A stretch of 7,040 nt of DNA. Source: Acidobacteriota bacterium. Its GTDB lineage: Bacteria > Acidobacteriota > Terriglobia > Bryobacterales > Bryobacteraceae. The notes below the pieces were generated by a model. It saw only the letters and a list, made by a program, of their open reading frames with translations. It ran no database searches and had not been told where the DNA came from. Made by a program: the position numbers and the translations under genes. Where the stretch lies: assembly GCA_016871135.1 (NCBI GenBank), contig VFZQ01000278.1:1-7040 (forward strand). Reading direction: 5' to 3'. Position 1 is the stretch's first letter. Each line of letters opens with the position of its first letter. Below are positions 1-6,212 of this stretch, one piece after another.

Positions 1-2
1 AG

Positions 3-314
3 GTTCAGGCGCATGCGTTCATCTGCGAGCTTGTCACCATCGGTGACGACTGCTTCATCGGCCACGGCGTGATGTTCATCAACGACCTGTTCGCGAAGGG
101 TGGTCCGGCTCGTGGCGACAAGTCGCTATGGCGATCGACGCGGATTGGTTCGCGAGTGTCGATTGGGTCGAATGCCACCATCCTGCCCGTGAGCGTCTGC
201 GACGATGTCGTGATCGGCGCCGGCTCGGTGGTCACGAAGGATGTTTCCAAACCCGGCGTCTACGCCGGCAATCCGGCGCGTCACATGCGCGGACTGCAGG
301 ACCGAAGACCATGA
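3..314 (+). CDS. Sugar N-acetyltransferase, left-handed beta-helix (hexapeptide repeat) family, 3' part only
   Basis: The gene is open at the left edge; 103 codons remain before the TGA at 312-314. The fragment shows the imperfect [I/V]-G-x-x hexapeptide pattern of a left-handed beta-helix: VTIGDDCFIGHGV (about residues 11-23 of the fragment), STRIGSRVSIGSNATI (45-60) and VCDDVVIGAGSVVTKDV (65-81), ending in the typical YAGNPAR closing motif (88-93). The GHGVMFIND stretch (20-28) carries a His-Asn-Asp cluster often found at the active site of acetyl-CoA-dependent sugar N-acetyltransferases. Members of this family (QdtC/FdtC, WbpD/WlbB) acetylate the amino group of a nucleotide-linked amino sugar in the cytoplasm. 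The next gene is a sugar aminotransferase overlapping by four bases, which fits acetylation of its product. The fragment cannot separate 3-amino-6-deoxyhexose from 3-amino-uronic acid substrates. The family call is firm; the substrate is inferred. Confidence 0.9.
   Translation, partial: VQAHAFICELVTIGDDCFIGHGVMFINDLFAKGGPARGDKSLWRSTRIGSRVSIGSNATILPVSVCDDVVIGAGSVVTKDVSKPGVYAGNPARHMRGLQDRRP
298..301 (+). promoter_or_regulatory. Ribosome binding site of the aminotransferase gene
   Basis: AGGA lies nine bases before the ATG at 311, inside the end of the acetyltransferase gene. It supports 311 as the start rather than the in-frame ATG at 128, which would add 61 residues read through the acetyltransferase gene in another frame. 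Confidence 0.55.
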
Positions 315-1414
315 ACATCCCCTTCGTCGATTTGCACGCGCAGTACCTCTCGATCAAGCCGCAGATCGACCGCGCCATCGCGACGGTCATCGCCGAGTCC
401 GCGTTCATCCGCGGGCGCTTCGTCTCTGACTTCGAGCGGGAATTCGCCGCGGCCGTCGGCGCGTCGCGCTGCGTCTCCTGCGCCAACGGGACGGACTCGC
501 TCTACATCCTGATGAGAGGGCTGGGGATCAAGCCGGGCGACGAGGTGATCACCTCCGCGCACTCGTGGATCTCGAGCTCGGAGACCATTTCGCAGGCGGG
601 CGGCCGCGTGGTTTTCTGCGACACCGACGACCGGACCTACACGATCGATCCGAAGCGGATCGAGGCGCTGATCACGCCGCGCACGGTGGGCATCATCCCG
701 GTCCACCTCTACGGCCAGCCCGCCGACATGGACCCGATCCTGGAGATCGCCCGGCGCCGCGGCCTGTGGGTGATCGAGGACTGCGCCCAGGCGCACATGG
801 CGCAGTACAAGGGCCGCGTGGTCGGCACCATGGGCACGGCCGCCAGCTTCTCCTTCTACCCGGGCAAGAATCTCGGCGCGATGGGCGACGCCGGGTGCAT
901 CGTCACCAACGACAACAAACTTGCCGACTGGTGCGAGTTGTTCGCGCGGCACGGCGGCAAGGGCGACCATCGCATCGAGGGCGTCAACAGCCGGCTCGAC
1001 GGGCTGCAGGCTGCGATCCTCTCGGCGAAGCTGCCGCACCTTGCGGCGTGGACCGACGCGCGGCGGCGCGTGGCCGCGAAGTACGACGAACTGCTCCGCG
1101 GCGTCCCGCAGGTCCGCGCGCCGATCGTCGCGCAGGACCGGACGCATGTCTACCACCTCTATGTCGTCGCCTGCGAGTCACGCGACGCGCTGCAGGCCCA
1201 ACTGGCGGCCGCGGGCGTCTCGACCATGCTGAACTACCCGAAGGCGCTTCCCTTCTATCCCGCGTACGCGCACCTGGGCCATCGCCCCGCGGATTTTCCG
1301 AACGCGTTCGCGAACCAGGGGCGGATCCTCTCCATCCCTCTGTTCCCCGAGATGACTTCCGAGCAGCAGTCGGCCACCGTGGACAGCATCCGCGCCTTCT
1401 ACCGACGGGGCTGA
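311..1414 (+). CDS. DegT/DnrJ/EryC1/StrS-family PLP-dependent sugar aminotransferase, probably a sugar 3-aminotransferase
   Basis: The 367-residue protein has the usual length for this family, and its N-terminus (MNIPFVDLHAQY) is a typical family start. It transfers an amino group, usually from glutamate, to a keto sugar nucleotide in the cytoplasm. Visible landmarks are SCANGTDSL (56-64, cofactor phosphate region), IEDCAQAH (155-162, Asp157 facing the pyridine nitrogen) and SFYPGKNLGAMGDAG (181-195), in which Lys186 should form the Schiff base with PLP. The FYPGKNLGA-GD form resembles 3-aminotransferases such as QdtB, FdtB, DesV and TylB more than WbpE or the 4-aminotransferase ArnB; this comparison is from memory. 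C-terminal NYPKALPFYPAY (308-319) fits the substrate-side loop. The ATGA overlap with the acetyltransferase suggests consecutive steps giving a 3-acetamido sugar nucleotide. The family is certain; the position specificity is probable, and the exact sugar is unknown. Confidence 0.95.
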   Translation: MNIPFVDLHAQYLSIKPQIDRAIATVIAESAFIRGRFVSDFEREFAAAVGASRCVSCANGTDSLYILMRGLGIKPGDEVITSAHSWISSSETISQAGGRVVFCDTDDRTYTIDPKRIEALITPRTVGIIPVHLYGQPADMDPILEIARRRGLWVIEDCAQAHMAQYKGRVVGTMGTAASFSFYPGKNLGAMGDAGCIVTNDNKLADWCELFARHGGKGDHRIEGVNSRLDGLQAAILSAKLPHLAAWTDARRRVAAKYDELLRGVPQVRAPIVAQDRTHVYHLYVVACESRDALQAQLAAAGVSTMLNYPKALPFYPAYAHLGHRPADFPNAFANQGRILSIPLFPEMTSEQQSATVDSIRAFYRRG

Positions 1415-1415
1415 C

Positions 1416-2684
1416 ATGCGGGTGTGGCTCCTTCAAACCAGCGAGCAGCTTCCGGTGCGCGACGGAGTGCGCAAGTTGCGCACGCGACTTCTCGCCGAGG
1501 CGCTGGCCGCCCGCGGGCACTCCGTGGTGTGGTGGGCGAGTTGCTTCAACCACCTGCGCAAGGAGTGGTACTTCGATCGCGACACCGAATTCCAGGATGG
1601 GCCCGCGCTGACGGTCCGCGCGCTCAAGGGGTTCGGCTACCGCAGGAATGTTTCGCTCGCCCGCTTCGCCGACCACCGCAGGATCGCCCGCAAATTTTCG
1701 CGCGCGGCCTCGCGTTCGCTGCGACCCGACCTGATCGTGGCCAGCCTGCCCTCGCACGACTTGGCGGAAGCCGCTGTCCGTTTCGCGCGGGCGCGGGGCG
1801 TGCCGATCATCGTTGATGTCCGCGACAAGTGGCCGCACAATTTTCTGGACGCCGCACCGTGTAGCCTACGCTGGCTAGCACGGATCGCGCTGGCGGGCGA
1901 GTTTCGGCGGACGCGTAACGCGCTCCGCGGCGCCGACGCGATTCTGTCAATGACCTCGCCGCTATTGGAGTGGGCGCTGCAGATCGCCGACCGCTCCGCC
2001 GGTCCGAACGATCGTGTGTTCTACCTCGGCGCCTACCGCGAACTTGACGGCGTCGTTCCCTCGGCGCTGCGTTCACTGATCGAGTCGCGGCTGAAAGGAA
2101 AATGCGTGGTGACTTTCGTCGGCACCTTCTCCACCTATCACAATCCGGAGATCGCGCTCGCGGTAGCACGGCGCTTCCGGGATCGGCCCGACATCGTGTT
2201 CGTGTTGGCCGGCGACGGCGACCTGGCGGAAGAGCTGCGGCGCCGCGCGGCGGCGCTGGACAATGTGGTCTTCACCGGATGGCTCGAGTCCGCCGGCATC
2301 GCGGCTCTGCTCGGCGCGTCGCACCTGGGTCTCTGCACGACCGGCGCGAAATCCGAGCGGTTTTTCCTGCCGAACAAGGTCTTCGCCTATCTCGCCGAGG
2401 GCGTGCCTATCGCGTCGGCGTTCGACGGCGAGTTGCGCGACCTCATCGATCAGGAAAAGATCGGGTTCAATTTTCGCGACGAGGATGAACTGGCCGGCGC
2501 GATCCGCTCCATGGCCGCGTCGGCCGAATTGCGCCGAAGCCTGTCGGACAACGCCGCCCGCTTCTTCCGCTCGCGCTGCAATGCGGAGGTCATCTATCCG
2601 CAGTTCGTGGAGCATCTGGAGCGGATCGCCGCCCGGCGCGGCGTTCCGTCCGCAGGCTCCGCTACGGTACCTTCACTGTCATGA
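1416..2684 (+). CDS. Glycosyltransferase, GT4-like (GT-B fold)
   Basis: The 422-residue protein has no signal peptide or membrane helix. The N-terminal half opens with a beta strand and a loop, MRVWLLQTSEQLP, followed by LLAEALAARGHSVVWW (25-40), as in GT4 enzymes of O-antigen and capsule loci such as the WbuB type. A DVRDKWPHNF segment (134-143) is also typical of that group. The C-terminal half has VVTFVGTFSTYHNPE (231-245), FVLAGDGDL (262-270), NVVFTGWL (283-290) and the nucleotide-sugar binding region ERFFLPNKVFAYLAEGVPI (314-332), which carries the spaced acidic residues Glu314 and Glu328 and a preceding loop. It should transfer one sugar from a nucleotide donor to the lipid-linked glycan on the inner face of the cytoplasmic membrane. 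The ATG is one base after the aminotransferase stop and lacks a strong Shine-Dalgarno, so coupling to upstream translation is likely. Donor and linkage cannot be read from the sequence. Confidence 0.9.
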   Translation: MRVWLLQTSEQLPVRDGVRKLRTRLLAEALAARGHSVVWWASCFNHLRKEWYFDRDTEFQDGPALTVRALKGFGYRRNVSLARFADHRRIARKFSRAASRSLRPDLIVASLPSHDLAEAAVRFARARGVPIIVDVRDKWPHNFLDAAPCSLRWLARIALAGEFRRTRNALRGADAILSMTSPLLEWALQIADRSAGPNDRVFYLGAYRELDGVVPSALRSLIESRLKGKCVVTFVGTFSTYHNPEIALAVARRFRDRPDIVFVLAGDGDLAEELRRRAAALDNVVFTGWLESAGIAALLGASHLGLCTTGAKSERFFLPNKVFAYLAEGVPIASAFDGELRDLIDQEKIGFNFRDEDELAGAIRSMAASAELRRSLSDNAARFFRSRCNAEVIYPQFVEHLERIAARRGVPSAGSATVPSLS

Positions 2685-3769
2685 GCGCAACCGCGTCGAC
2701 CAACGATTCCGCCATACTGCTGGGCGCCCCCGTGTTCCTGTTCGGAGCCGGCGGAGCCGCGTCCTGGGTTCTCAATGGATTCCGCAACGCGGGGATCAAG
2801 GTCGAGGGATTCCTCGACGACTCCGCTGCGAGCATCGGCCGCGTCGCGGGCGTTCCCGTTCACGCGCCGGATGCGCCCGCCGTGCGAGCAGCGGCCCGCG
2901 CCGACGCCGTGGTGGTGTTCATCGTCATGAACCCCGCGGTCGACGAGTCCGCGATTCGCGACCGGCTCCTCGCTTTGGGCTGGGGCCGCATCATGTCCGT
3001 GAGCGAATTCGGTCGGCGCTACTTCAAGCTGACCGGCCGTCGCTGCGGCATGTTGGCGGCGGACGACCTGGATGCGCATGCGGCGGAGCTCGCGAAGGCC
3101 CGCGCGCTGTTGGGCGACGACGAGAGCCGCGCCGTCTTCGACGCCTTCGTCCGGTTCATGCGCGAAGTGGACGATTCCGCGTTCCCCCCGATCACGCCGC
3201 GACCCTACTTCCCGACGAACCTGCCGCGCTGGCGCGATCCGCTGCGGATCATCGACTGCGGCGGCTTCGACGGCGACACGCTGCGAGCGGCGCTACAGTG
3301 GGGATACAACATCGAGGCCAGCGCCTCCTTTGAGCCCGACCCGCGGAACTTCGCCTGGCTGGCCGCGAACATCAAGAACATTCCCGGGGCACAGGCATGG
3401 CCCTGCGGCGTCTCGGGTCGCACTGAGATTCTTCGCTTCAGCGCACAGGGCGACACCGGCAGTTCGGTCAACGCGACCGGCGACCTCTCCATTCAGTGCG
3501 TAACGCTGGACGAAGCGCTGCCGCACTTCGCGCCCAATCTGATCAAGTTCGATATCGAGGGCTCGGAGGAGCAGGCCTTGCGCGGCGCCGAGCGGATGCT
3601 GAGGACCTTCCGGCCCGGCCTGGCTGTCTCCGTGTACCACCTGCCGACGGACCTCTGGCGTATACCGCTTTTCATCTCGTCGGTCCTCGGCCCGCAGTGC
3701 GGATTTTTCCTGCGACGGCACAGCCGGACCATCGCCGACACGGTGCTCTATGTCCATCCTAGCGCGTAA
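2681..3769 (+). CDS. FkbM-family SAM-dependent methyltransferase with N-terminal PglD_N-like nucleotide-binding domain
   Basis: The 362-residue protein appears to have two domains. Residues 17-65 (PVFLFGAGGAASWVL, then KVEGFLDD and a GVPVHAPD turn) look like the small Rossmann-like domain found at the N-terminus of sugar acetyltransferases such as PglD; the G-A-G-G loop is at 22-25. A helical linker follows (about 125-185). The C-terminal part is an FkbM methyltransferase: RIIDCGGFDGDT (189-200, SAM loop), SFEPDPRNF (216-224, acidic residue for the SAM ribose), VTLDEAL (274-280) and LIKFDIEGSEEQAL (287-300), the FkbM hallmark. FkbM enzymes O-methylate sugars or polyketides; here a polysaccharide sugar or its precursor is the likely substrate. 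The gene starts inside the stop of the glycosyltransferase (ATGA at 2681-2684). The methyltransferase call is strong; the N-terminal domain's ligand is unknown. Confidence 0.9.
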   Translation: MSATASTNDSAILLGAPVFLFGAGGAASWVLNGFRNAGIKVEGFLDDSAASIGRVAGVPVHAPDAPAVRAAARADAVVVFIVMNPAVDESAIRDRLLALGWGRIMSVSEFGRRYFKLTGRRCGMLAADDLDAHAAELAKARALLGDDESRAVFDAFVRFMREVDDSAFPPITPRPYFPTNLPRWRDPLRIIDCGGFDGDTLRAALQWGYNIEASASFEPDPRNFAWLAANIKNIPGAQAWPCGVSGRTEILRFSAQGDTGSSVNATGDLSIQCVTLDEALPHFAPNLIKFDIEGSEEQALRGAERMLRTFRPGLAVSVYHLPTDLWRIPLFISSVLGPQCGFFLRRHSRTIADTVLYVHPSA

Positions 3770-4400
3770 CGCCAGCGCCCTCGCGGCTAAACTTGGTGGC
3801 ATTGGTAAGCGGGCGTTCGACATCGCGGCCTCGGCGGCTGGGCTGCTGATCCTCGCACCGACTCTCCTGGCTGTCGCGCTGGCCGTAAAGGTGTCATCGC
3901 CCGGTCCGATCATATTTCGGCACCGGCGGGTCGGACTCCATGGCGCGCGCTTCGATGTGTTCAAGTTCAGGACCATGGTCGATGGTGCCGAGGCGCTGGG
4001 CCGCGAGACCGGTGGCACGCAGGATCCGCGGATCACGCGCGTCGGGCGCTTCCTGCGGCGCACCAAGTTGGACGAACTGCCGCAATTGGTCAATGTGCTG
4101 CGCGGCCAGATGAGTCTGGTCGGCCCTCGCCCCGAGATCCCCCACTACGCCGACCGCTATCGCGGCGAGGACAGAATCGTGCTTTCGGTCAGGCCCGGCA
4201 TCACCGACCCGTGTTCGCTGGAGATGTCGGATCTGGACGAGATCATGCAGACGCGCGGCTCGACGCCCCCGGCCGAGTTCTACGAACGCGAGGTGCAGCC
4301 GCGCAAGTTGAAGTTGCAAAGGGAGTACATCACCAGCCACACTTTCGCGGGCGACATCGCCATCCTGGTCCGCACCGTACTCCGGATCGTGCGGCGATGA
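3750..4400 (+). CDS. Initiating phosphoglycosyl transferase (undecaprenyl-phosphate sugar phosphotransferase), monotopic PglC-like
   Basis: The 216-residue protein has the minimal size of PglC-type enzymes and lacks the extra N-terminal membrane domain of WbaP/WcaJ. KRAFDIAAS (20-28) leads into one hydrophobic segment (about 27-47), the re-entrant membrane helix. Then come GPIIFRHRRVG (52-62), FKFRTM (71-76), TKLDELPQLVNVLRG (105-119) with the catalytic Asp108-Glu109 dyad, and MSLVGPRPE (121-129). It transfers a sugar 1-phosphate from a nucleotide sugar to undecaprenyl phosphate at the cytoplasmic face of the inner membrane, starting glycan repeat assembly. The tail RPGITDPCSLE belongs to the ITD-x-x-S subgroup rather than the ITG-x-x-Q-V subgroup, with Cys155 where Ala is common. 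The ATG overlaps the FkbM gene by 20 bases and precedes the first motif by 19 residues, as expected. The donor sugar is not predictable with confidence. Confidence 0.95.
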   Translation: MSILARNASALAAKLGGIGKRAFDIAASAAGLLILAPTLLAVALAVKVSSPGPIIFRHRRVGLHGARFDVFKFRTMVDGAEALGRETGGTQDPRITRVGRFLRRTKLDELPQLVNVLRGQMSLVGPRPEIPHYADRYRGEDRIVLSVRPGITDPCSLEMSDLDEIMQTRGSTPPAEFYEREVQPRKLKLQREYITSHTFAGDIAILVRTVLRIVRR

Positions 4401-5425
4401 GCACGCTTTCGCCGCGCACGGAGGACCGCTTCCGAATCCCGGGCGTCGACCAGTGGGCGAGCCGCGTGGGACTCGGCGGCGCCGCGACGGGCGGACACGG
4501 TTGGGGCGCGCGGGACGACGACGCGGCGGTCGCGGCCATCCGTGCCGCGGCCGAGGCGGGGATCACCTTCTTCGACACGGCGGATGTCTATGGGCTCGGC
4601 CTCGCGGAGCGGCTGCTGCGCCTTGGGCTGGACCAGATTCCCGGCGCGCTGGAGCGATCCGTGATCGCGACCAAGGGCGGCGTCCGCTGGGACGATCATG
4701 GGCGGACCGTGCGCGACAGTTCGCCGACCCATCTCGCCGCTGCAGCGGAAGCGAGCTTGCGCCGGCTCGGCGTGGAGTGCATTCCCCTTTATTACCTGCA
4801 CTGGCAGGATGGGAAAACTCCGCTTGAGGATTCGATCGGCGCGCTTGTCCGCCTGCGCGAGCAAGGCAAGGTGCGGGCAGTCGGAGTCTCGAATGTCTTG
4901 CCCGCAGAGTTGCGAGTGCTGGCGTCCGCGCGCATCGCCGCGGTGCAGGTGAAGGGCAATCTGCTCGAACCGGACGAGGCGTTCGCCGTAGCCGAAGCAG
5001 CGCAGGCCATCGGCGCCGTCGTCATATGTTCCAGCGCGCTGGCGGACGGCCTGCTGTCCGGCGCGATCGGTCTCGGCCGCGTGTTCGATCAGGACGATCA
5101 CCGTCGACGCTATCCACTTTTTCAGCCCGGCGCATTCGAGGAGGCACTGCGGCGCGTCGAGATCGCGCGCGGCCATGCGGACGCACTGGGTCGAAGCGTT
5201 GCGCAAGTCGCGCTGCGCTGGTTGCTGGATTGCGGCTCGGCGGACGCGGTCCTGTGCGGCGCAAAACGACCCGAACAGTTGACCGACAACGCCGGTGCCC
5301 TCGGATGGTCGTTGCCGCCGGACCGACTCCACGCATTGGCTCGCGGAGTTCCCATGTCGACGGGATCCGCATTCAAGCGTTGGCGCGAGGCGGACACCCG
5401 TCGCGCCAGAAGACCCGCGTCGTAA
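4397..5425 (+). CDS. Aldo/keto reductase family oxidoreductase
   Basis: The 342-residue protein has the usual length for an NAD(P)H-dependent (beta/alpha)8-barrel aldo/keto reductase. The catalytic tetrad is complete: Asp60 and Tyr65 in TFFDTADVYG, Lys93 in VIATKGG, and His135 in PLYYLHWQD. KVRAVGVSNV (158-167) is the conserved strand after the fourth helix, and VLCGAKRPEQL (285-295) is the cofactor 2'-phosphate/adenine side segment. The family usually reads Q-x-x-Y-N/S-L-L after the sixth strand; here it is QVKGNLL (184-190), so Gly187 replaces the usual Tyr. The ATG at 4397 overlaps the stop of the phosphoglycosyl transferase (ATGA); an upstream in-frame ATG at 4211 is rejected because it would read 62 codons through that gene. 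The operon position suggests reduction of a keto-sugar nucleotide, by analogy with reductases of the EryBII/TylCII kind, but this is inference. Confidence 0.92.
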   Translation: MSTLSPRTEDRFRIPGVDQWASRVGLGGAATGGHGWGARDDDAAVAAIRAAAEAGITFFDTADVYGLGLAERLLRLGLDQIPGALERSVIATKGGVRWDDHGRTVRDSSPTHLAAAAEASLRRLGVECIPLYYLHWQDGKTPLEDSIGALVRLREQGKVRAVGVSNVLPAELRVLASARIAAVQVKGNLLEPDEAFAVAEAAQAIGAVVICSSALADGLLSGAIGLGRVFDQDDHRRRYPLFQPGAFEEALRRVEIARGHADALGRSVAQVALRWLLDCGSADAVLCGAKRPEQLTDNAGALGWSLPPDRLHALARGVPMSTGSAFKRWREADTRRARRPAS

Positions 5426-5477
5426 TAAAGTCTGTATTCTCGGGGATCGTTGGGCATTTCGCTTACCAAGGCACATC
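5426..5477. other. 52-base intergenic gap, the only sizeable one in the window
   Basis: This short spacer begins AT-rich (TAATAAAG from the upstream stop onward, then TGTATTCT) and marks the point where base composition drops. A TATTCT hexamer at 5435-5440 could be read as a -10 box, but I see no matching -35 element about 17 bases upstream. No hairpin terminator is apparent. It may hold a weak internal promoter or be only the junction between two modules. Confidence 0.35.
5468..5471 (+). promoter_or_regulatory. Ribosome binding site of the TylF-like methyltransferase gene
   Basis: AAGG lies six bases before the ATG at 5478. The site supports that start over the in-frame ATG at 5295, which lies inside the aldo/keto reductase gene. 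It is one of the clearer ribosome binding sites in the window, in keeping with a gene not translationally coupled to its upstream neighbour. Confidence 0.6.
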
Positions 5478-6212
5478 ATGCGAACCTTCAAGACATCCCA
5501 GGAATCCGCGGTCGGACCCGCCATCGCGGGCCTGTTCCAGCAGAGCAGCGACTCCGTCGAGCACAAGTTGGAGACTTTTCCGCGCTATGTCAGGCGGCAG
5601 CAGCTCAAGCGTTTCTTGGCGATGTACGAGATCTACAAGCGGATCTTGCCAGTAAAGGGCAGTATCGTCGAGTGCGGCGTGTTCCGGGGATTTGGGTTCA
5701 TGTCCTGGGTGAAGTTGAGTGCGATTCTGGAACCGGAAAATCTCACGCGGCGAATTTATGGCTTTGACACCTTTGATGGCTTCCCAACACTCTCGGATAC
5801 GGATCACAATTCCCATACGAACACCCACGTCGGTGACCTTCGAGCAGACTCACACGATGAACTGATGGCACTGCTTGAACTGCATGACCGTGATCGATTT
5901 CTCGGGCACATTCCGAAGGCCAGCTTGATCAAGGGCGATATCACCGAGTCGGCGCCTCGCTTCGTGCAGGACAACCCGCACTTGGTCATCAGCCTGCTCT
6001 TTCTGGATGCCGATCTGTACGAACCAACCAAGGCGGCCCTTCGCGCGTTTGTGCCACGAATGCCTCGCGGCGCGGTCATCGCCTTCGACGAACTGGACAA
6101 TCCTCAGTGGCCAGGCGAAACGGTCGCCGCTCTTGAGGAGCTTGGCCTGAACAAGCTGCGTCTGGAGCGCCTTGAGTGGGACCCCTACATCGCCTTCGCA
6201 CACATTGAGTAA
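5478..6212 (+). CDS. TylF/MycF-family SAM-dependent O-methyltransferase
   Basis: The 244-residue protein matches the length of single-domain TylF-type enzymes. After a helical N-terminal region (FPRYVRRQQLKRFLAMYEIY, 34-53) comes the SAM-binding loop GSIVECGVFRGFGF (61-74), then RIYGFDTFDGFP (92-103), SLIKGDITES (149-158, GDI), LLFLDADLYEPTKAAL (173-188) and RGAVIAFDEL (197-206). The acidic residues in DADLYE and FDE (Asp177, Asp179, Asp204, Glu205) sit where TylF/MycF, which are metal-dependent sugar O-methyltransferases, place metal and catalytic residues; the usual D-D-Y is D-E-L here. The likely role is O-methylation of a sugar hydroxyl, on a glycan or sugar intermediate. GC content is well below the upstream genes. 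The stop overlaps or nearly touches the next gene's start, so the pair is probably co-translated. The exact substrate is unknown, and a non-methyltransferase role cannot be excluded. Confidence 0.85.
   Translation: MRTFKTSQESAVGPAIAGLFQQSSDSVEHKLETFPRYVRRQQLKRFLAMYEIYKRILPVKGSIVECGVFRGFGFMSWVKLSAILEPENLTRRIYGFDTFDGFPTLSDTDHNSHTNTHVGDLRADSHDELMALLELHDRDRFLGHIPKASLIKGDITESAPRFVQDNPHLVISLLFLDADLYEPTKAALRAFVPRMPRGAVIAFDELDNPQWPGETVAALEELGLNKLRLERLEWDPYIAFAHIE

Noticed and set aside
128..310. N-terminal extension of the aminotransferase to ATG 128
   Set aside because: These 61 codons overlap the acetyltransferase in a different frame and read as non-protein-like sequence; family members start at MNIPFVDL or equivalent, and a ribosome binding site precedes 311.
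565..1611. A 348-codon plus-strand frame overlapping the aminotransferase and the glycosyltransferase start
   Set aside because: It is rich in Arg, Gly and Pro, lacks any motif and spans two real genes in another frame.
281..1838. Long minus-strand open frames (281-1156 and 984-1838) opposite the aminotransferase and glycosyltransferase
   Set aside because: Low-complexity Arg/Ala/Gly-rich translations without motifs, antisense to well-supported genes; they are composition artefacts.
4211..4396. N-terminal extension of the aldo/keto reductase to ATG 4211
   Set aside because: The extra codons lie inside the phosphoglycosyl transferase gene and match nothing in the family; the ATGA junction at 4397 is the natural start.
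5412..5440. Possible sigma70 promoter using TATTCT at 5435-5440
   Set aside because: No acceptable -35 hexamer is present at the right spacing, so the resemblance is too weak to call.
4280..5566. A 428-codon open frame on the minus strand across the aldo/keto reductase gene and its flanks
   Set aside because: It is antisense to genes with intact family motifs, its translation shows no recognisable domain, and long antisense frames are expected in DNA with high third-position GC.
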